64,000 bases of DNA, taken from the NCBI GenBank assembly GCA_024138025.1, contig JAMXBD010000364.1:310001-374000 (forward strand). The letters are read 5' to 3'. Positions 46,532-58,396 of this stretch are shown in pieces; positions within the stretch are counted from its first letter, which is position 1; each line of letters starts with the position of its first letter. The position numbers and the translations under genes are program-made. This DNA is from Combretum micranthum. Taxonomy: Eukaryota; Streptophyta; Magnoliopsida; Myrtales; Combretaceae. The notes beneath the pieces are model-generated. The model was not told where the DNA came from and ran no database searches. It saw only the letters and a list, made by a program, of their open reading frames with translations.

Positions 46532-49500
46532 TGTCACGTTCCGAGGGTGTTCTAGTAGTAGTATACATGGCACCCATATATACTATTACTAGTTTACCAC
46601 AAGAGAGTGATATATTTTCAAACAAATAAGATCTTTTAGTTGCATCGATAAGAAATGATAAATACATGTAAGCCATAAATTAGTAAAATAACTGTCATCA
46701 CAAGTTTGGAGTAATATAATATTATAGAGCAAATTCCTATTCTATAAGTTTCTAGAATACATAAACTGATATTTCAAATACTAACTAAATAACAAATAAG
46801 AAATAAAAGTAAAATAACTTATCCCATAATCCCCTAGCTTCTAATTATTGCTGGAGTCATGCACCTAGAAGTACAAGTTAGGGACAGAGTGTCAATTTGA
46901 AAGGTTTTTAGGAGTGTGAACGAAACCACGAGCTTAGTGAATAACCATATATATTACACATTAAGCAAGTTTATTAACAAATCATATGTAATGCAACAAT
47001 CAAACATATGCACATATACAAGCTTGGATGATCTAAAATCCAAACAAGAAAATGATTTGTGCCTTTTTTTCAGGGTTGAAGAATATTTACTTAATAACCC
47101 ACCTGCCTTGGAGAGACTAAGTACACAGGAAAATCAATGATTTCTTGTTTTAGGATTATCACTTCAATTTAAAATATTTTAAACTGATCATTTCCTGCAT
47201 CATATCTCAGAAACTCCCTAAGTATTAGTAATTTTAAAGCGATACCATAGGTGGCATCCTTCATTACCACTTAGTTCATGTAGAACCGATGAAACAAAGA
47301 AAATCTTGAAAGAACTAACATTTTAGAAAAACCAAGCATCAACAAAGAACTAAAATACTAATACGTAACAGGATATCACCCTTTTTGAATATGCATTGAA
47401 TGCAATTCATGTAATGCATGTCTGTTTTAATTGTAAAGCCAATAATTTTTAGTTAGGCTTATGATGATCATACATCACACACACAACATATGACATGCTT
47501 TTCTCAAACCATCAGACAATTTGTATTATCACTTTTATTATCTTGGTTTGTCAACCAAACAAACAACTTACAACACATACTTAATAGATTTTCACAACAA
47601 CCATATTATTACTTTGCATTTCATATGCCACTAGTTACAAACACAAACAATGTAATAGATCTGAGTTACTCTTCTGCTTATTTTGTCTAATTGTAATAGT
47701 CAACAAAAAAGTTCTCAATAGTTTCAAGATCATCTATTGAGATGAATAAAAATATTCATCAGTAAAACATTTATTATATAATTAAACTTCTATGAGTGCC
47801 TAAGTTTTCTATATTGGTATTTGATTTGATTTCTATTACTTGTATTGGTCTTTTAAGGTAATAAATTTTCATTATTTAATATTTATTTTTATTTTGCTTG
47901 TCTTGATATTATAATATTTTATTTTTATCGAGTAGTTATAGAGTTTGTTATTAATAACTCAGTTCTTTATTATCATCATCATCATTATTTTTATACTGTT
48001 CGCTAGTTTGACCACTTTATGATAATTAATATTTATTTTCTATCATTTAGTTTCATTGTGTTTCTCTTGATCTCATTTCATGTTATTATCTGTTATTTAT
48101 GAAATCACATTATTCTTAATTATGAATTATTTAAAATTTCAATTCTTATATACGTGCCTATATAAAGTAATTATTGTACAATTATTGTAATCTAACATTT
48201 TTAGTTAATATAACACAAGTGTTTTCTATTTAAGGATTATTAAAGTTTAATACTAAATAAATATTTAAACACACTAATCTTAAATATTTATATTTATTTA
48301 TTATTTAAGTTTAATGTTATGTTTTTTTAAATATGTATATAATATTGTTAAGGAAGAAACAATTTTCATCCAGGAAAAATTTTGCATGTACGACATCCAA
48401 TGTCATCGGCGTTGAACTCTAAACTGTCTGCGTTCGTTTAATTTTTCACATGTTCTTGTCTCAGGGAATGCTAGCTTCACAAGCTGCCAGCGTTACAGCG
48501 TACGCCACTAGCCTTAAATTCAATATTGTCAATGTTTGTTCATTTTATGTGATAAGAAAATGTACATATCTCTATTCGATTGCACGCCAATCTGAAGGCC
48601 ACCGGCCTATCGACGTACGTCGTTGGATTTGCATACATACACCACCGCGCGTATGGCTGATGCAGGCACTATTCATCATCTTTCTCGCTTTTTTCTAGTT
48701 CAAACTTTCATTTTTCTTATATTATATATGTATTATACTTAGTGTTTTAGTTATTTTAAGTGTGTCTCCATAATCCTTAGCTATTGTTTATGACATACTA
48801 ACATATATAACATTTCATAATCATTAAACTTATGATTTCTTTGCTTCTACATATATTGTAATGTATAAATAGGATTTTTGATTTAGATATTATCTTGTTT
48901 GGGTCGATGAGGTTATGTTATACTCCTTCCCCAAGCTTAACACGAACTTAGGATAATAGAAACATTGTTTAAGACAATGTTTAATACATAAATTAACTTA
49001 GAACTAATTTTTACTTACCTCTCTTGTTGATTCCCTAAGCTTGCTGTGTATCTTAATGAAGCTTGTTTATATAGTTATGTTTGTGTGTGTTTTGTGGTGT
49101 AATGGAGGACAAATTTGGTTGTTGTTTGGTGTGGTTTTATTGTTGTTTTGGTGTAAAATAAGAGTTTTTTTTTTTTTTTGCTCATTAAGTGTTATATATA
49201 TGTATATATATAAATATATACATATATAGACACACATACACAAAGGTAGCAACTTCTTCAAGATTTTTCTGGTAAGAAGGAGAAAATTTCCACCGAAAAT
49301 CAATTTGCATGCCTAGCCTCCTTTGCATTTAACGAAGTGTCTTAATTGGATGATTTTAATTGGTTCATCATCTCTTTTCTTGACTTTTATTAATTTTTTT
49401 TTAACCCACTTGCTTTGGAGATTTCAGTTGGGGAAATTTTAGGCAATCTCAACGGCAACTTCACATCAATTTGCACCGAATTAGATCAATAATTAATATA

Positions 49501-50155
49501 ATATTACTTAATTAACTAATTATCCTAGTTTTAAGGAATTTATTAAGCTAAATGGGTATATTTATATCAATTATTTAGGAGTTATATCTCCAAAAATTTA
49601 TTTAAATCTTCTATAAATTTTTTATATTATCTTTGAATTCAAACTTGAGTTTAAAGTTTATACGATTAATTATTTTTAGGGTTTTATCTTATGCGATTAG
49701 GGTTTTCTAAGCTTAATAGATCAATTTTTGTTTCAGTTTCTAAGAGCTTCAGAATTCTCCAACTAGAACAATAGTGTGATCTAAATATATATTTGGAGTC
49801 TAGATTATTAGTTATGAATATGTTTTTGCTCTTATTGTGTATTTATAACCTTAACGGTTCATCCTTGAATTATCGTTTTCTAACTATAGGCTTTATCGAT
49901 TATTTACTTTCTAATGCGATTGAGATCATATCTTAATCGTTTCTATATTTTATGTTTTTTATACTGACTACGAAGTCTTGTCTTTGGTAGCTGTTAGTAT
50001 CTAAAGGATCATGTTTTAGGGTTTAAAGATATATATAGATTTATAATTACATGTGGTCTTATTCTAGGGTCTTTATTGAGTTCTACATTGATCATCTATT
50101 TTTATATTTGTATTTCTATCTATTTTTACTAGCATGAAAAATCTCAAGGTTTACA
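46532..50155 (-). repeat. 3' LTR of element G
   Basis: 3624 bp, plus-strand reading TGTCACGTTCCGAGG to CAAGGTTTACA. It matches 60539-63996 end to end but contains two segments of about 100 bp that the 5' LTR lacks (about 46705-46800 and about 49395-49500). A TA/CA microsatellite lies at 49190-49240. Confidence 0.92.
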
Positions 50156-50170
50156 TTCTTCCCCCCCTTC
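50156..50170 (-). other. Polypurine tract of G
   Basis: Minus strand GAAGGGGGGGAAGAA directly before the 3' LTR, the start site for plus-strand DNA synthesis. Confidence 0.9.
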
Positions 50171-50174
50171 TAGA

Positions 50175-50306
50175 CTTGCGTGCATACCTGAATTCTCAAA
50201 AAGATGAGGATAGCTCTTCTTGATCTCATCTTCCAGTTCCCATGTCATCTCTTCAGTTTGGGGATCCTATAACAATTTGGCATAACGAATCTCCTTATTT
50301 CTAAGA
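50175..50306 (-). pseudogene. Chromodomain-like C-terminus of G polyprotein
   Basis: On the minus strand the frame reads LRNKEIRYAKLL, an in-frame TAG, then TEEMTWELEDEIKKSYPHLF. This is the C-terminal part of the chromodomain-like module at the end of many plant Ty3/gypsy integrases, thought to steer insertion into heterochromatin. The stop falls where the family has Trp, consistent with TGG to TAG. Confidence 0.75.
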
Positions 50307-50404
50307 GTTTGCACTTTACTATCGAATATCTGAACATGGTGTTTCTCATATGTTAGGTTCTCCTTTAGGTTAATTGGTTCCAATTCAACCACTTTTTTGG
50401 ATCT

Positions 50405-51545
50405 GGTACCTAATTTCTTAGTACCGACACATGAAAAACATTATGTATACTAGATAAATTTGGTGGCAATGCCAAACGATATGCCAGATTTCCAACTCAT
50501 TCCAACATCTCAAATGGTCCAATATATTTGGGACTTATTTTTCCTTTTGTTTTCCACTACGAAGACTTTTGATTAGGCTTATCTTTAGACAAACATGATC
50601 TCCTTTAGTAAATTCTACTTCCCTTCTTTTCAAATCTATCTAGCTCTTTTGCCTGTCTTAAGCTTCTTTCATTTTTTGTTTTATCATGGTAACTTTATCA
50701 ATTGTCTTCTGTACTGATTTAGGCCCAACCATTACTTTCTCCAAGTTATCCCAAAACGATGGTGATCAACACTTTCTACCATACAGTGCTTCATATGGTG
50801 GCATCTAAATACTTGAGTGATAACTATTGTTCTATGCGAATTTCACCAATGGTAAGTGCTGATCCCAATTTCCTTTGAATTCTAGGATATGCAATCTCAA
50901 CATATCTTCTAATGTCTGAATGGTCCTTTTCTATCTGTCCATCAGTTTGTGGATGATACGCTATACTAAACTTTAATTGTGTTTCCAAGGCTTTTTGCAA
51001 CCCTTACCAAAATCTGAAAATAAATCATGGATCTCAATTTGACACTATACCAGCAGGTACACCATGTAGTCTCACAATTTCCTTTAAATATATTCGTGCC
51101 AATTTTTCCAATGGATATGTCACGTTGATTGGCAAGAAATGAGCTGATTTAGTGAGTTTATCCACAATGACCCAAACATCATCCCTACAATTGTCTTAGG
51201 TAGTGAACATACAAAAATCCATAGAAATTTGATCCCATTTCTATTCTGGAATTGGCAACGGTTTCCACCATGTCTTTGGTGTTCAGCTTTTACCCTTTGA
51301 CAGACATCACACTTGGCAACAAACTCAACAACTTCCTTTTTCATTCCATTCCACCAATATGCACTTTCAATTCTTGATACGTCTTTGTTTCTCCTAGATG
51401 TACAGAATATCTAGAATAATGTGCCACATGCATTAGTTCCTTGCTTAAGCTCACATCATGTAGTACACACAATCTTTTTTTCATTTTCAACACTCCTTCA
51501 TCATCTACATGAAAATCTTTATATTTACCTTGTGATACCCCTTGC
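50405..51545 (-). pseudogene. Integrase of G, broken
   Basis: Integrase joins element cDNA to the genome. Visible in order on the minus strand: a linker with KKRLCVLHD (near 51480); the zinc-binding part with MHVAHYSRYSVHLGETKTYQ and then KCDVCQRVKAEHQR (51440-51285); the core with KLARIYLKEIVRLHG, then SN-stop-DP-stop near 51035 where the family has SDRDPRF; YHPQTDGQIEK (near 50930); KGDHVCLKISLIKSLRSG (near 50590); and SPKYIGPFE, LPPNLSSIHNVFHVSVLRN (50520-50410). Frame changes and several stops interrupt it. The catalytic SD is SN here, so it would be inactive even if read through. Confidence 0.85.
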
Positions 51546-51629
51546 TTAATCTCTTGGAATTTTGCATCTTCCTTCTAAGCTTCCTTGATTCGTTGGAGTA
51601 AAGTAGGCTCCAAGACCAAGTTTCCAAGT

Positions 51630-52192
51630 TTAGCTTTTAAACTTTCATTGAGAACTCTAAATTCATCCTTTCAAATTCCCTAATGAGTTCCTTTTGTTCA
51701 ATCAACATTGAAGCTACTTCCCCATAATTTTTCCAACTTAGTGGATCAACTACGACATTCACTTTACTAGGATGATAATTAATGGTTCGATCATAATCCT
51801 TAATTAATTCCAACCATCTTTGTTGCCTCATGTTCAACTCTTTTTGTGTAAATATATGCCTCAAACTTTTGTGATCCGTATATATTTCATATTTTTGCCC
51901 TTACAAATAATGACTTCAAATCATGAGTGCAAAATGATAATAGCAAATTCCAGATCATGAGTGTAGTAATTCATCTCATGTGATTTCAGTTGTCTTGAAG
52001 CATACGCTATTACTCTCCTGTTTGCATCAACATATACCCTAAATTGTTCCTGGATCCACTACTGTATACAACATATGGATCCTTATCATTTGGCAAAACT
52101 AATATTGGTGTAGGTACTAGTCTTTTTTTCAATTCTTGGAAACTTTGTTCTCATTGATCGTTCCATTCAAATTTCTTATTTTTCTTTGTTAA
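51630..52192 (-). pseudogene. RNase H domain of G, broken
   Basis: RNase H removes the RNA strand during reverse transcription. On the minus strand: the connection piece QSFQELKKRLVPTPILVLP, then DPYVVYSSGSRNNLGYMLMQ, YASRQLKSHEMNYYTHDLEF and, in an open stretch 51864-51637, FTQKELNMRQQRWLELIKDY followed by YHPSKVNVVVDPLS. The family has an Asp in the VYCDAS motif; here it reads VYSSGS (52053-52067), so a catalytic residue is lost. Stops and a frame change are also present. Confidence 0.85.
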
Positions 52193-52842
52193 TTACGTTG
52201 GTAGTCGTGCAATCTTTGAGAAATATTGTACAAATTTTCGGTAATATCTTGTTAATCCCAAGAAACTTCTTACTTTCGTAACTGTTTTTGGTCTTTTCCA
52301 TTCCTTAGTAGCTTTAACCTTCACAGGTTCTATAGATATTCCTTCACCAAAAACATTGTATCTAAGAAATGATATGCCTTTAAGCCAAAATTCACATTTA
52401 GACAATTTGGCATATAGCATATTATCTTTCCGTGTTTGCAATACACTTCTCAAGTGTTCTTCATGTTGCTCTTTAGTAGATGAATACACCAATATATCAT
52501 TTATGAATATAATCACACAAATATCTAAGGGTCCGAATATTCTATTCATCAAGTCCATGAAAACTACTGGTACATTTGTTAATCCAAATGCCATGACCAA
52601 AAATTCATAATGACCATACCTAGTTCGAAATGCAGTCTTTGGAGCCTTCATTTAGATTTGATGATATCCCGATTTTAAATCAATTCGAGAAAATACTTTG
52701 GCTCATCGCAATTGATCAAACAGATCATCAATTCTTGGTAAAGGATATTTATTCTTGATAGTAACTCTATTTAATTCCTTGTAATCAATACAAAATCTTA
52801 TTGAACCATCTTTCTTCTTAACAAATAACACCGATGCTCCCT
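52193..52842 (-). pseudogene. Reverse transcriptase of G, broken
   Basis: RT copies element RNA into DNA. From 52840 down: [40 protein letters not shown], a TGA at 52706-52704, FSRIDLKSGYHQI with its catalytic Asp kept, a TAA, then 152 open codons (52651-52193) with [19 protein letters not shown] and [13 protein letters not shown]. The YxDD box reads FIND: the first catalytic Asp is Asn (codon 52501-52499, AAT for GAT). Downstream [15 protein letters not shown] is well kept. Two stops plus the active-site change show that it is dead, although the fold is easy to recognise. Confidence 0.92.
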
Positions 52843-53039
52843 AAGGTGAAACACTGCATCTAATAAATCCTTTATCCATCAATTCTTATGGCTGCACCTT
52901 TAATTCCTTCAACTCCATAGGTGCCATTCGATACAGAGCTTTTGATCCACTTCACTGTATGGGTGTAATCTTAGTAATTCATCTAAAAACACATCTAGAT
53001 ATTCACATACCGTCCTTATAGTTTGATTATCCAATTCTT

Positions 53040-53501
53040 TTGATTCACCCTCTGTAGCTCCAAAAATACATCTGTTTAACTCCATATTCTCTTCATTTTC
53101 AACCTCAATTATTGCTATCTTGCCTCCAACTTCTTTAAGTATCTTACCTATGCATTCCTTTCTTTCTCCTTTGTTGTTAACAAAAGATATCGTTTTGAGA
53201 CGACAATCAACTTTTGCTTTTACAGCAGTTAACTAAGTCATACAAAAAATAACATCATACTTCTGCATATCTACCAAGATCAGATCAATAAATGATTCTC
53301 GATCCCCAATCTTTAATGGACATCTTCTTATCATATTTCATGTTATCACCAAGTTTTCTGTTGGTGTAGTAACTCTTAACTCCTTATTCATAGTCTCAAT
53401 TGGTAGCCCTATACGTCTTTCTAATCCAGCGTTTATGAAAGAATGTGTTACTCCCATATTAAACAAGGCATACGCAGTTTGATCTTTCACTTGAATTGAA
53501 C
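53040..53501 (-). pseudogene. Protease of G, broken
   Basis: Aspartic protease that would cut the polyprotein. The minus-strand frame begins GSIQVKDQTAYALFNMGVTH directly after the proposed intron acceptor, followed by SFINAGLERRIGLPIETMNK. The family motif D-S/T-G-A-T reads NMGVT, so the catalytic Asp is Asn (codon 53460-53458, AAT for GAT). The following segment to about 53040 keeps the spacing to RT but contains stops. Confidence 0.82.
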
Positions 53502-53617
53502 CTATTTATCATTTATTAATTACAGGTTATTTCTAATTCATAAGCGTATTTACTATGCACCTATCGTGTTTGTGCTTTATACTATAAATTTAAATAAGCG
53601 CATATGTAACTACATAC
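53502..53617 (-). other. Putative spliceosomal intron between gag and protease of G
   Basis: On the minus strand the gag frame reads DYSLTV and then CTGTAG followed by GTATGT (donor at 53617). If not spliced it ends two codons later (G M stop). 116 AT-rich bases later ATAAATAG is followed by GTTCAATTC (53501). Joining the two gives T V G S I Q V K D Q T A Y in one frame, with the glycine codon split across the junction, leading straight into the protease motif. GT..AG borders, length, AT-richness and exact frame agree. Confidence 0.7.
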
Positions 53618-55013
53618 CTACAGTGAGACTATAGTCATCGGGTTTAGCTTCCTCCCATATGTTTTCTCCATCATTCTCCTCTATCTCCACTTCATCAATT
53701 GGAGTTCCATACATAGCAAAGACTTTAGCTACTGTAGTAGCTTTGCTGGCGTTACTGTTTCCATCTTTCCATCTAGTAGCTCCAATTGCTCCTTTGGTCT
53801 GTGATGAACCAACTACAGTGATAACTCTCTGTGCACAGTTGGTTGATACATGACCGACTTTGTTACAAACAAAACTAGTTGCGTTCTTCCTTTTACACAT
53901 GTATTTTCCATGTGTCCACTTTCACCACAACAATTAATCTTGTGCAGCAATATAGGCATTCTCTTGGATAGTGAAAGCCTTTGCATTTCCAACATGTGAT
54001 AGTGGTTTTCCTAGTTGTTCCTCCCTAACTCACTTCGGAGGAATTGAAAATTTTGGTTTTCTTAAACACGAGATTTGTCACAGAATTATCATAAGTTCTT
54101 TTTCCAAAGGTCTGTCCCCTCTTCTTATACCTCTCAATCTCATATTTCTTTGGACGTTTAATGATTCGAGCTTTTTCTATCATGGCCACAAAATCAGAAA
54201 TCTCAAACATAGCAAATCTCCTTTGAAAGTTAGGTTCTAACCCGACCATGAAAGTTTGCCTTTTTAGCTCATTGCTGTCTCGATAAGCATTCAGAGCAAA
54301 CTGAACAACCTATTGAATTCAAGTTCATATTCATCAATTGTTTTATTGCCCTGTGTCAGGTTCATTAGGTCAATATTATACTTCTCCTTTAAACTACTCG
54401 AGAAATATTCCTTCATAAATTCTTGTCTAAATACTTCCCAGGTAATAGGTCATGGCAACCCTCTTTGCTTAGAATCTCAACATATCCCTGCTCTTAATCT
54501 TAGCAAATAAGATTCACATGGTACCCTCAGAGCTTCTGATACCTAGAATACATCCAATGATCGCTCAATCTGAGCTAACCGATCCTCAGCTTCTTTTAGC
54601 TTCCCTAGTATCCCTTCGAAATACCTGTTAAACTTTATGAATTTAGGTAATAAGTTCCTTTGAGGATGTAATGGTGGTGGTGGTCGTAATTCTTGTCCAC
54701 GTCAAGGCGGTCCTTGCACTTCAACAGTAGATTCAACCCGATTGTTATGATCCACTGGTCCATTTACATGAAATTAGATTAGTGCAGCATGTCCCACATT
54801 TCTTTTGGTAGGTGCTGGAGGCTTTGCTAATGCTTTAGCTGGTAGGGCTACATGTGATCCTTGCACATTTTGCTAAGCGTACAGTATTAATGCATTTTGC
54901 TATTGGAGTGTTTACAAAATGTCCTCCAGCCGATTTTAGGATGGTGCAGACACATTTTTTGGTAGATTTTTATATATCCTTGCATTTCTACTCCTACTTC
55001 TTCTACTTGGCAT
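53618..55013 (-). pseudogene. gag: Gag of G, broken
   Basis: Gag builds the particle and binds the RNA. The likely start is ATG at 55013 (MPSRRSRSRNARIYKN). The frame then has several stops, mostly TAG where a Gln is plausible. Then come a proline run (PPPPLHPQRNLLPKF near 54660), LKEAEDRLAQIERSLDVF, the capsid part with WEVFRQEFMKEYFSSSLKEK and LTQGNKTIDEYELEFNRLFS (about 54450-54300), MVGLEPNFQRRFAMFEISDF (54249), and two zinc-knuckle-like boxes, CCGESGHMENTC (about 53930) and SFVCNKVGHVSTNC (about 53870), both missing the first Cys of the pattern. The end is acidic (IDEVEIEENDGENIWEEAKP). Confidence 0.85.
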
Positions 55014-55294
55014 TCTATTCGCATCAAACATGTCGATTGAGTTAAATTTCATTCATCATAACTCATTTTTACAAAAAGTAATTATAAGCATGCATATATA
55101 TATATATATTCACATATATCTATAAATCCAAAAACATACATAAGTTTCCATAGTTAATGCTATATGTACATAACAAAATTGGCACTAACCCTACTTCCTA
55201 TCATCTACTACTAATATCATCAAAGGTTAAGTGATCATCATTCTGCATAGTCCGTTATATACATATCATCATAAGTCCATCAAAATAACACATC
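55014..55294 (-). other. G leader segment between gag and S9
   Basis: Untranslated or degraded leader of G. A short TA run lies at 55095-55108. It ends with acatc (55290-55294), the left TSD of S9, and continues at 59387. Confidence 0.6.
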
Positions 55295-55954
55295 TGTAAA
55301 CCTCGTTTTCTTAGTAAACCAAACTCGGTTTCGGAAATCGAAATCGGAAACTGAAACCCTAAAAAGAATTCTTAGGGCTAGTTTGGAATCTAGGAACCCT
55401 AAGTTTGATAGTACCAAGAACAAAACCTTCGAACAATAAAAATGAATTAGCTTTAGAATATAGTCCTAAATAATATATCGAAACATAAAAAGATCAGATT
55501 TCGGAAAAATTCATTTGTTTTGAACCCGATCAAGATCTGTTTTCGAAAATCAATCCCCTATGCTCAAAAATAGAAAAATATTCCGTAGGACTCTTTAGAA
55601 CTGAAATTTAATAAGGAAATAAAAAATATAATTATAAGAATTTTTTCGGTTTATAAAAATTATAACTATAGTCATTTTATCGTGTTTTCATTACTACCGA
55701 TAATTTATTTGTCTAATCTACTTTTTGATTTCCAATCATTATTATTCACCAAGTACGACCAATCATACCAATTTCTTACATCCTTACAACCCATCTCTTA
55801 CATCCTTACATTCTATTTCTTATAATTTACTTTTCCAATACAATTTTATTACTTAAATTACTTAATTAAATTTGAAATATTACACAACACAACACACACA
55901 TCACTCTCTCTCCCTCTTTCACTCAAGTCCGGCGCCTCCCCCATCCACCCCCCA

Positions 55955-55998
55955 ACCCCCTCCCCTCCCCTCCCCTCCCCTCCTCTCCTCTCCTCTTT
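55955..55998. repeat. CCCCT/CCTCT repeat in S9 promoter
   Basis: Tandem CCCCT units changing to CCTCT units, upstream of the TATA box. Confidence 0.85.
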
Positions 55999-56062
55999 TA
56001 CTCTCTCAATTTGTTTTATTTTCTTTCGTTTATTTCATTACACACACCCTAATCCCATTTTC

Positions 56063-56070
56063 TATATAAA
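56063..56070 (+). promoter_or_regulatory. TATA box of S9
   Basis: TATATAAA, followed by a pyrimidine-rich leader to the donor at 56203. Confidence 0.55.
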
Positions 56071-56456
56071 ACCATTTCACTTTACACTTTCTTTCTTTTT
56101 CACTTAACCAAACTTTTGAAATTTTTCCTCTCAACTCCCCCTCCCTCTCTAACACACACATAAATATTTTCTTCAAGTTTTCTTGTCCCAAACACTTAAT
56201 AGGTAATAGATCTAAGACCTACCACAAATAAAACATATAATGGCAAGATCATACATGTGTGATTCCATCAAAATCCCCATGAGATTTAGGCAAGAGATGT
56301 GGAAACACTTGAACATGATATTCATGCCATCACATGTTGTGGATCTCTTGTTTTAAGTTGTTTTACTATATTCTTGCTATATTATTGCTATATATATTCT
56401 TGTTGATATTTTTGTTGATGTATCTTGCTACTAACCTTATCATCATAATGGTTCAT

Positions 56457-56836
56457 GTTAGGTATAAAGTCCAAAGGGGAGAGCCCAACCCAAAAGACTA
56501 GTCTATTAGGTGGGAGAACCCTTTAGGCCCATCCCTTAAGAAGCTGACGCCTTCGGTGGCTTACTCTAGGTGGACTACTCTAGATGGCTTTCACTCTAGG
56601 TGGCTGCACTCTAACTCTTTTTCTAGATAGCCCTTTCTTAAGTAGCCCTTTCCAGGTCACTCCTTCCTAGGTTGGCCCTTCCATTAGCGTCGATCTCTTA
56701 ACGAGAGTACCAAATGTTAGGTATTAAGTCCAAAGGGGAGAGCCCGACCCAAAAGACTAACCTATTAGGTGGGAGAACCCTTTAGGCTTAAGTACCATTC
56801 TACAATTTCTTGTAGAACCGATGTGGGTTCGTAACA
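56457..56836 (+). mobile_element. TRIM-like mini retrotransposon in S9
   Basis: A 380-bp element, TGTTAGGTAT to GGTTCGTAACA, between exact copies of gttca (56452-56456 and 56837-56841). The complete 3' terminal repeat is 56715-56836 (122 bp). The 5' repeat keeps only the first 73 bp (56457-56529) before sequence diverges, so its second half and any primer site were deleted. The middle has tandem CTCTAGGTGG-type units. The end ACCGATGTGGGTTCGTAACA is of a kind common to plant TRIM elements. GC content is clearly higher than in the surrounding DNA. Confidence 0.85.
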
Positions 56837-58329
56837 GTTCAACTTGCATTTCATGCATTTAACAACATCATCATACTAATGTAACTTTTGAGACTAGTCT
56901 TTCTAGTCTTGGGAAGCCTTGAATATGATCTAAGGCTTCTAAGCTTGCATTTACATCCATAAGATAAATGTCATTATACTCCTATTTTGTTTTAAGTATA
57001 TAAATGCTATAAAAATTTTGTTTTATGTGAATAAAAACTGGTAATATTATGGCATTAATAAGGATGTTACCAAAAGCTCAAGATTTATTTTTGTTTCCAT
57101 TTAAAACAAAATTTTAAATTCGCATTTAAAAAGACACCCATTTTGAAAACCTATTTTCTAACCTCAAAATGAAGATTTTATATAAACTATGAAAGGCTTA
57201 TGGAATATGTATAATAAAGGAATGATTTTGATGAGTTAAATCTAGTTTTACTAGGAGATATTTTCAAATTAAGAAATGTTTACAAAAGTTAAATTAGAAC
57301 TTTGTCTCAACTCCAACGACAACATAAAATTCATAATTAGGAGGAGTTGATATGTAAGCACTTAAATTCCAATCCCAAAATAATAGTTTTATTAAAAAAA
57401 AAATAGAAGTCTCAAGCAATAGGTTTGATTAGGACTTAATTTTAGAAAGATCAAATGAGTTTTGCCCAATAAATAACCTCAAAACAAATTAACAAAAATT
57501 TGAATTTGGAAAGATGCCACATTTAAACACCTATTTTAGAACTCCAAAATGAGGATTTTAATTGAGAAATAGAAGCCTTTAGGAATAGGTATAGTAAGGA
57601 TTTAATTGTGACAATAACAAATGGATTTTATCAAAGAATATTTCTAAAACAAAGGAAAAGCTTCAACATATAAATCAAACTTTATTTTCATCACCAACAA
57701 TTCTTGCAAAATTCGTAACTAGGCAAGATCCCCACTTAAACATCTATTTTCCAACTCCTAAATGAAGAAATTTCTTAAAATAATGAGGGTATTAGGCATA
57801 TAGGTCATCAAGGCTTCATTTTAGTAAGAATAAAGATGATTTTTCAAAAAACAAAACTAGTTTTCCTAAATCAAGTATTCTTGAAGTTTTCTCAAACTGA
57901 AATTTATCTAAAAATCCATTTTAACCAAATATCATCAAGAACATACATATAGATAGCTCATAACATGCCATTCAGGATATTAACTTGTGGATATTGCATG
58001 TACATTTATTATACATGGTAGAAATAATGTAAGTTTTCACAAAACAATTTTGGAAACATGATTTTTACCTACTGACTAGATCTGATCCGAACTTTTTGAG
58101 ACCTAAAAGTTTTCAAAAATTAGAAATAACATTAGAATTATATAAATCTTTTGAAGTAGATAGAAATGAACTACTTATTTGCGAAATTCCAAGTTAAAAT
58201 GACTAAGTTAAGGTCGTTTTAATTTGGAATTTTCACTAATCACGAAAATTACGAACTTGAAAGTTTTTGTTTGATAAGCTAGAATTAGATATGGTTGAAA
58301 ATACTCACTTGGGTATTTCTTTCGTTTAG

Positions 58330-58396
58330 GTGATTTCGAATCGGAGGATTATTTGCCCTTGGACTATTATGAATAGAGACCGGATACCATGGCCGT
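58330..58396 (+). other. Conserved mini-exon of S9 (peptide ...LPLDYYE-stop)
   Basis: TTTCGTTTAG acceptor, GT, then codons DFESEDYLPLDYYE with TAG at 58374-58376, then a GTGAGT donor at 58397. Diverged but same phase, acidity and stop. Confidence 0.58.

Noticed and set aside
46532..46560. Whether G is an autonomous relative of the S family
   Set aside because: Only the terminal bases (TGTAAAC.. and ..GTGACA) are alike; the LTR bodies do not align by eye, so I keep them as separate families.
46801..46870. Possible S-like exon in the G LTR (minus strand, ending HDSSNN-stop; HDYDNN-stop in the other LTR)
   Set aside because: The acceptor-like TTCTAG is present, but the reading phase differs from S and D and the frame is very short; too weak to call.
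52356..52610. Plus-strand ORF of 84 codons
   Set aside because: Antisense shadow of the G reverse transcriptase.
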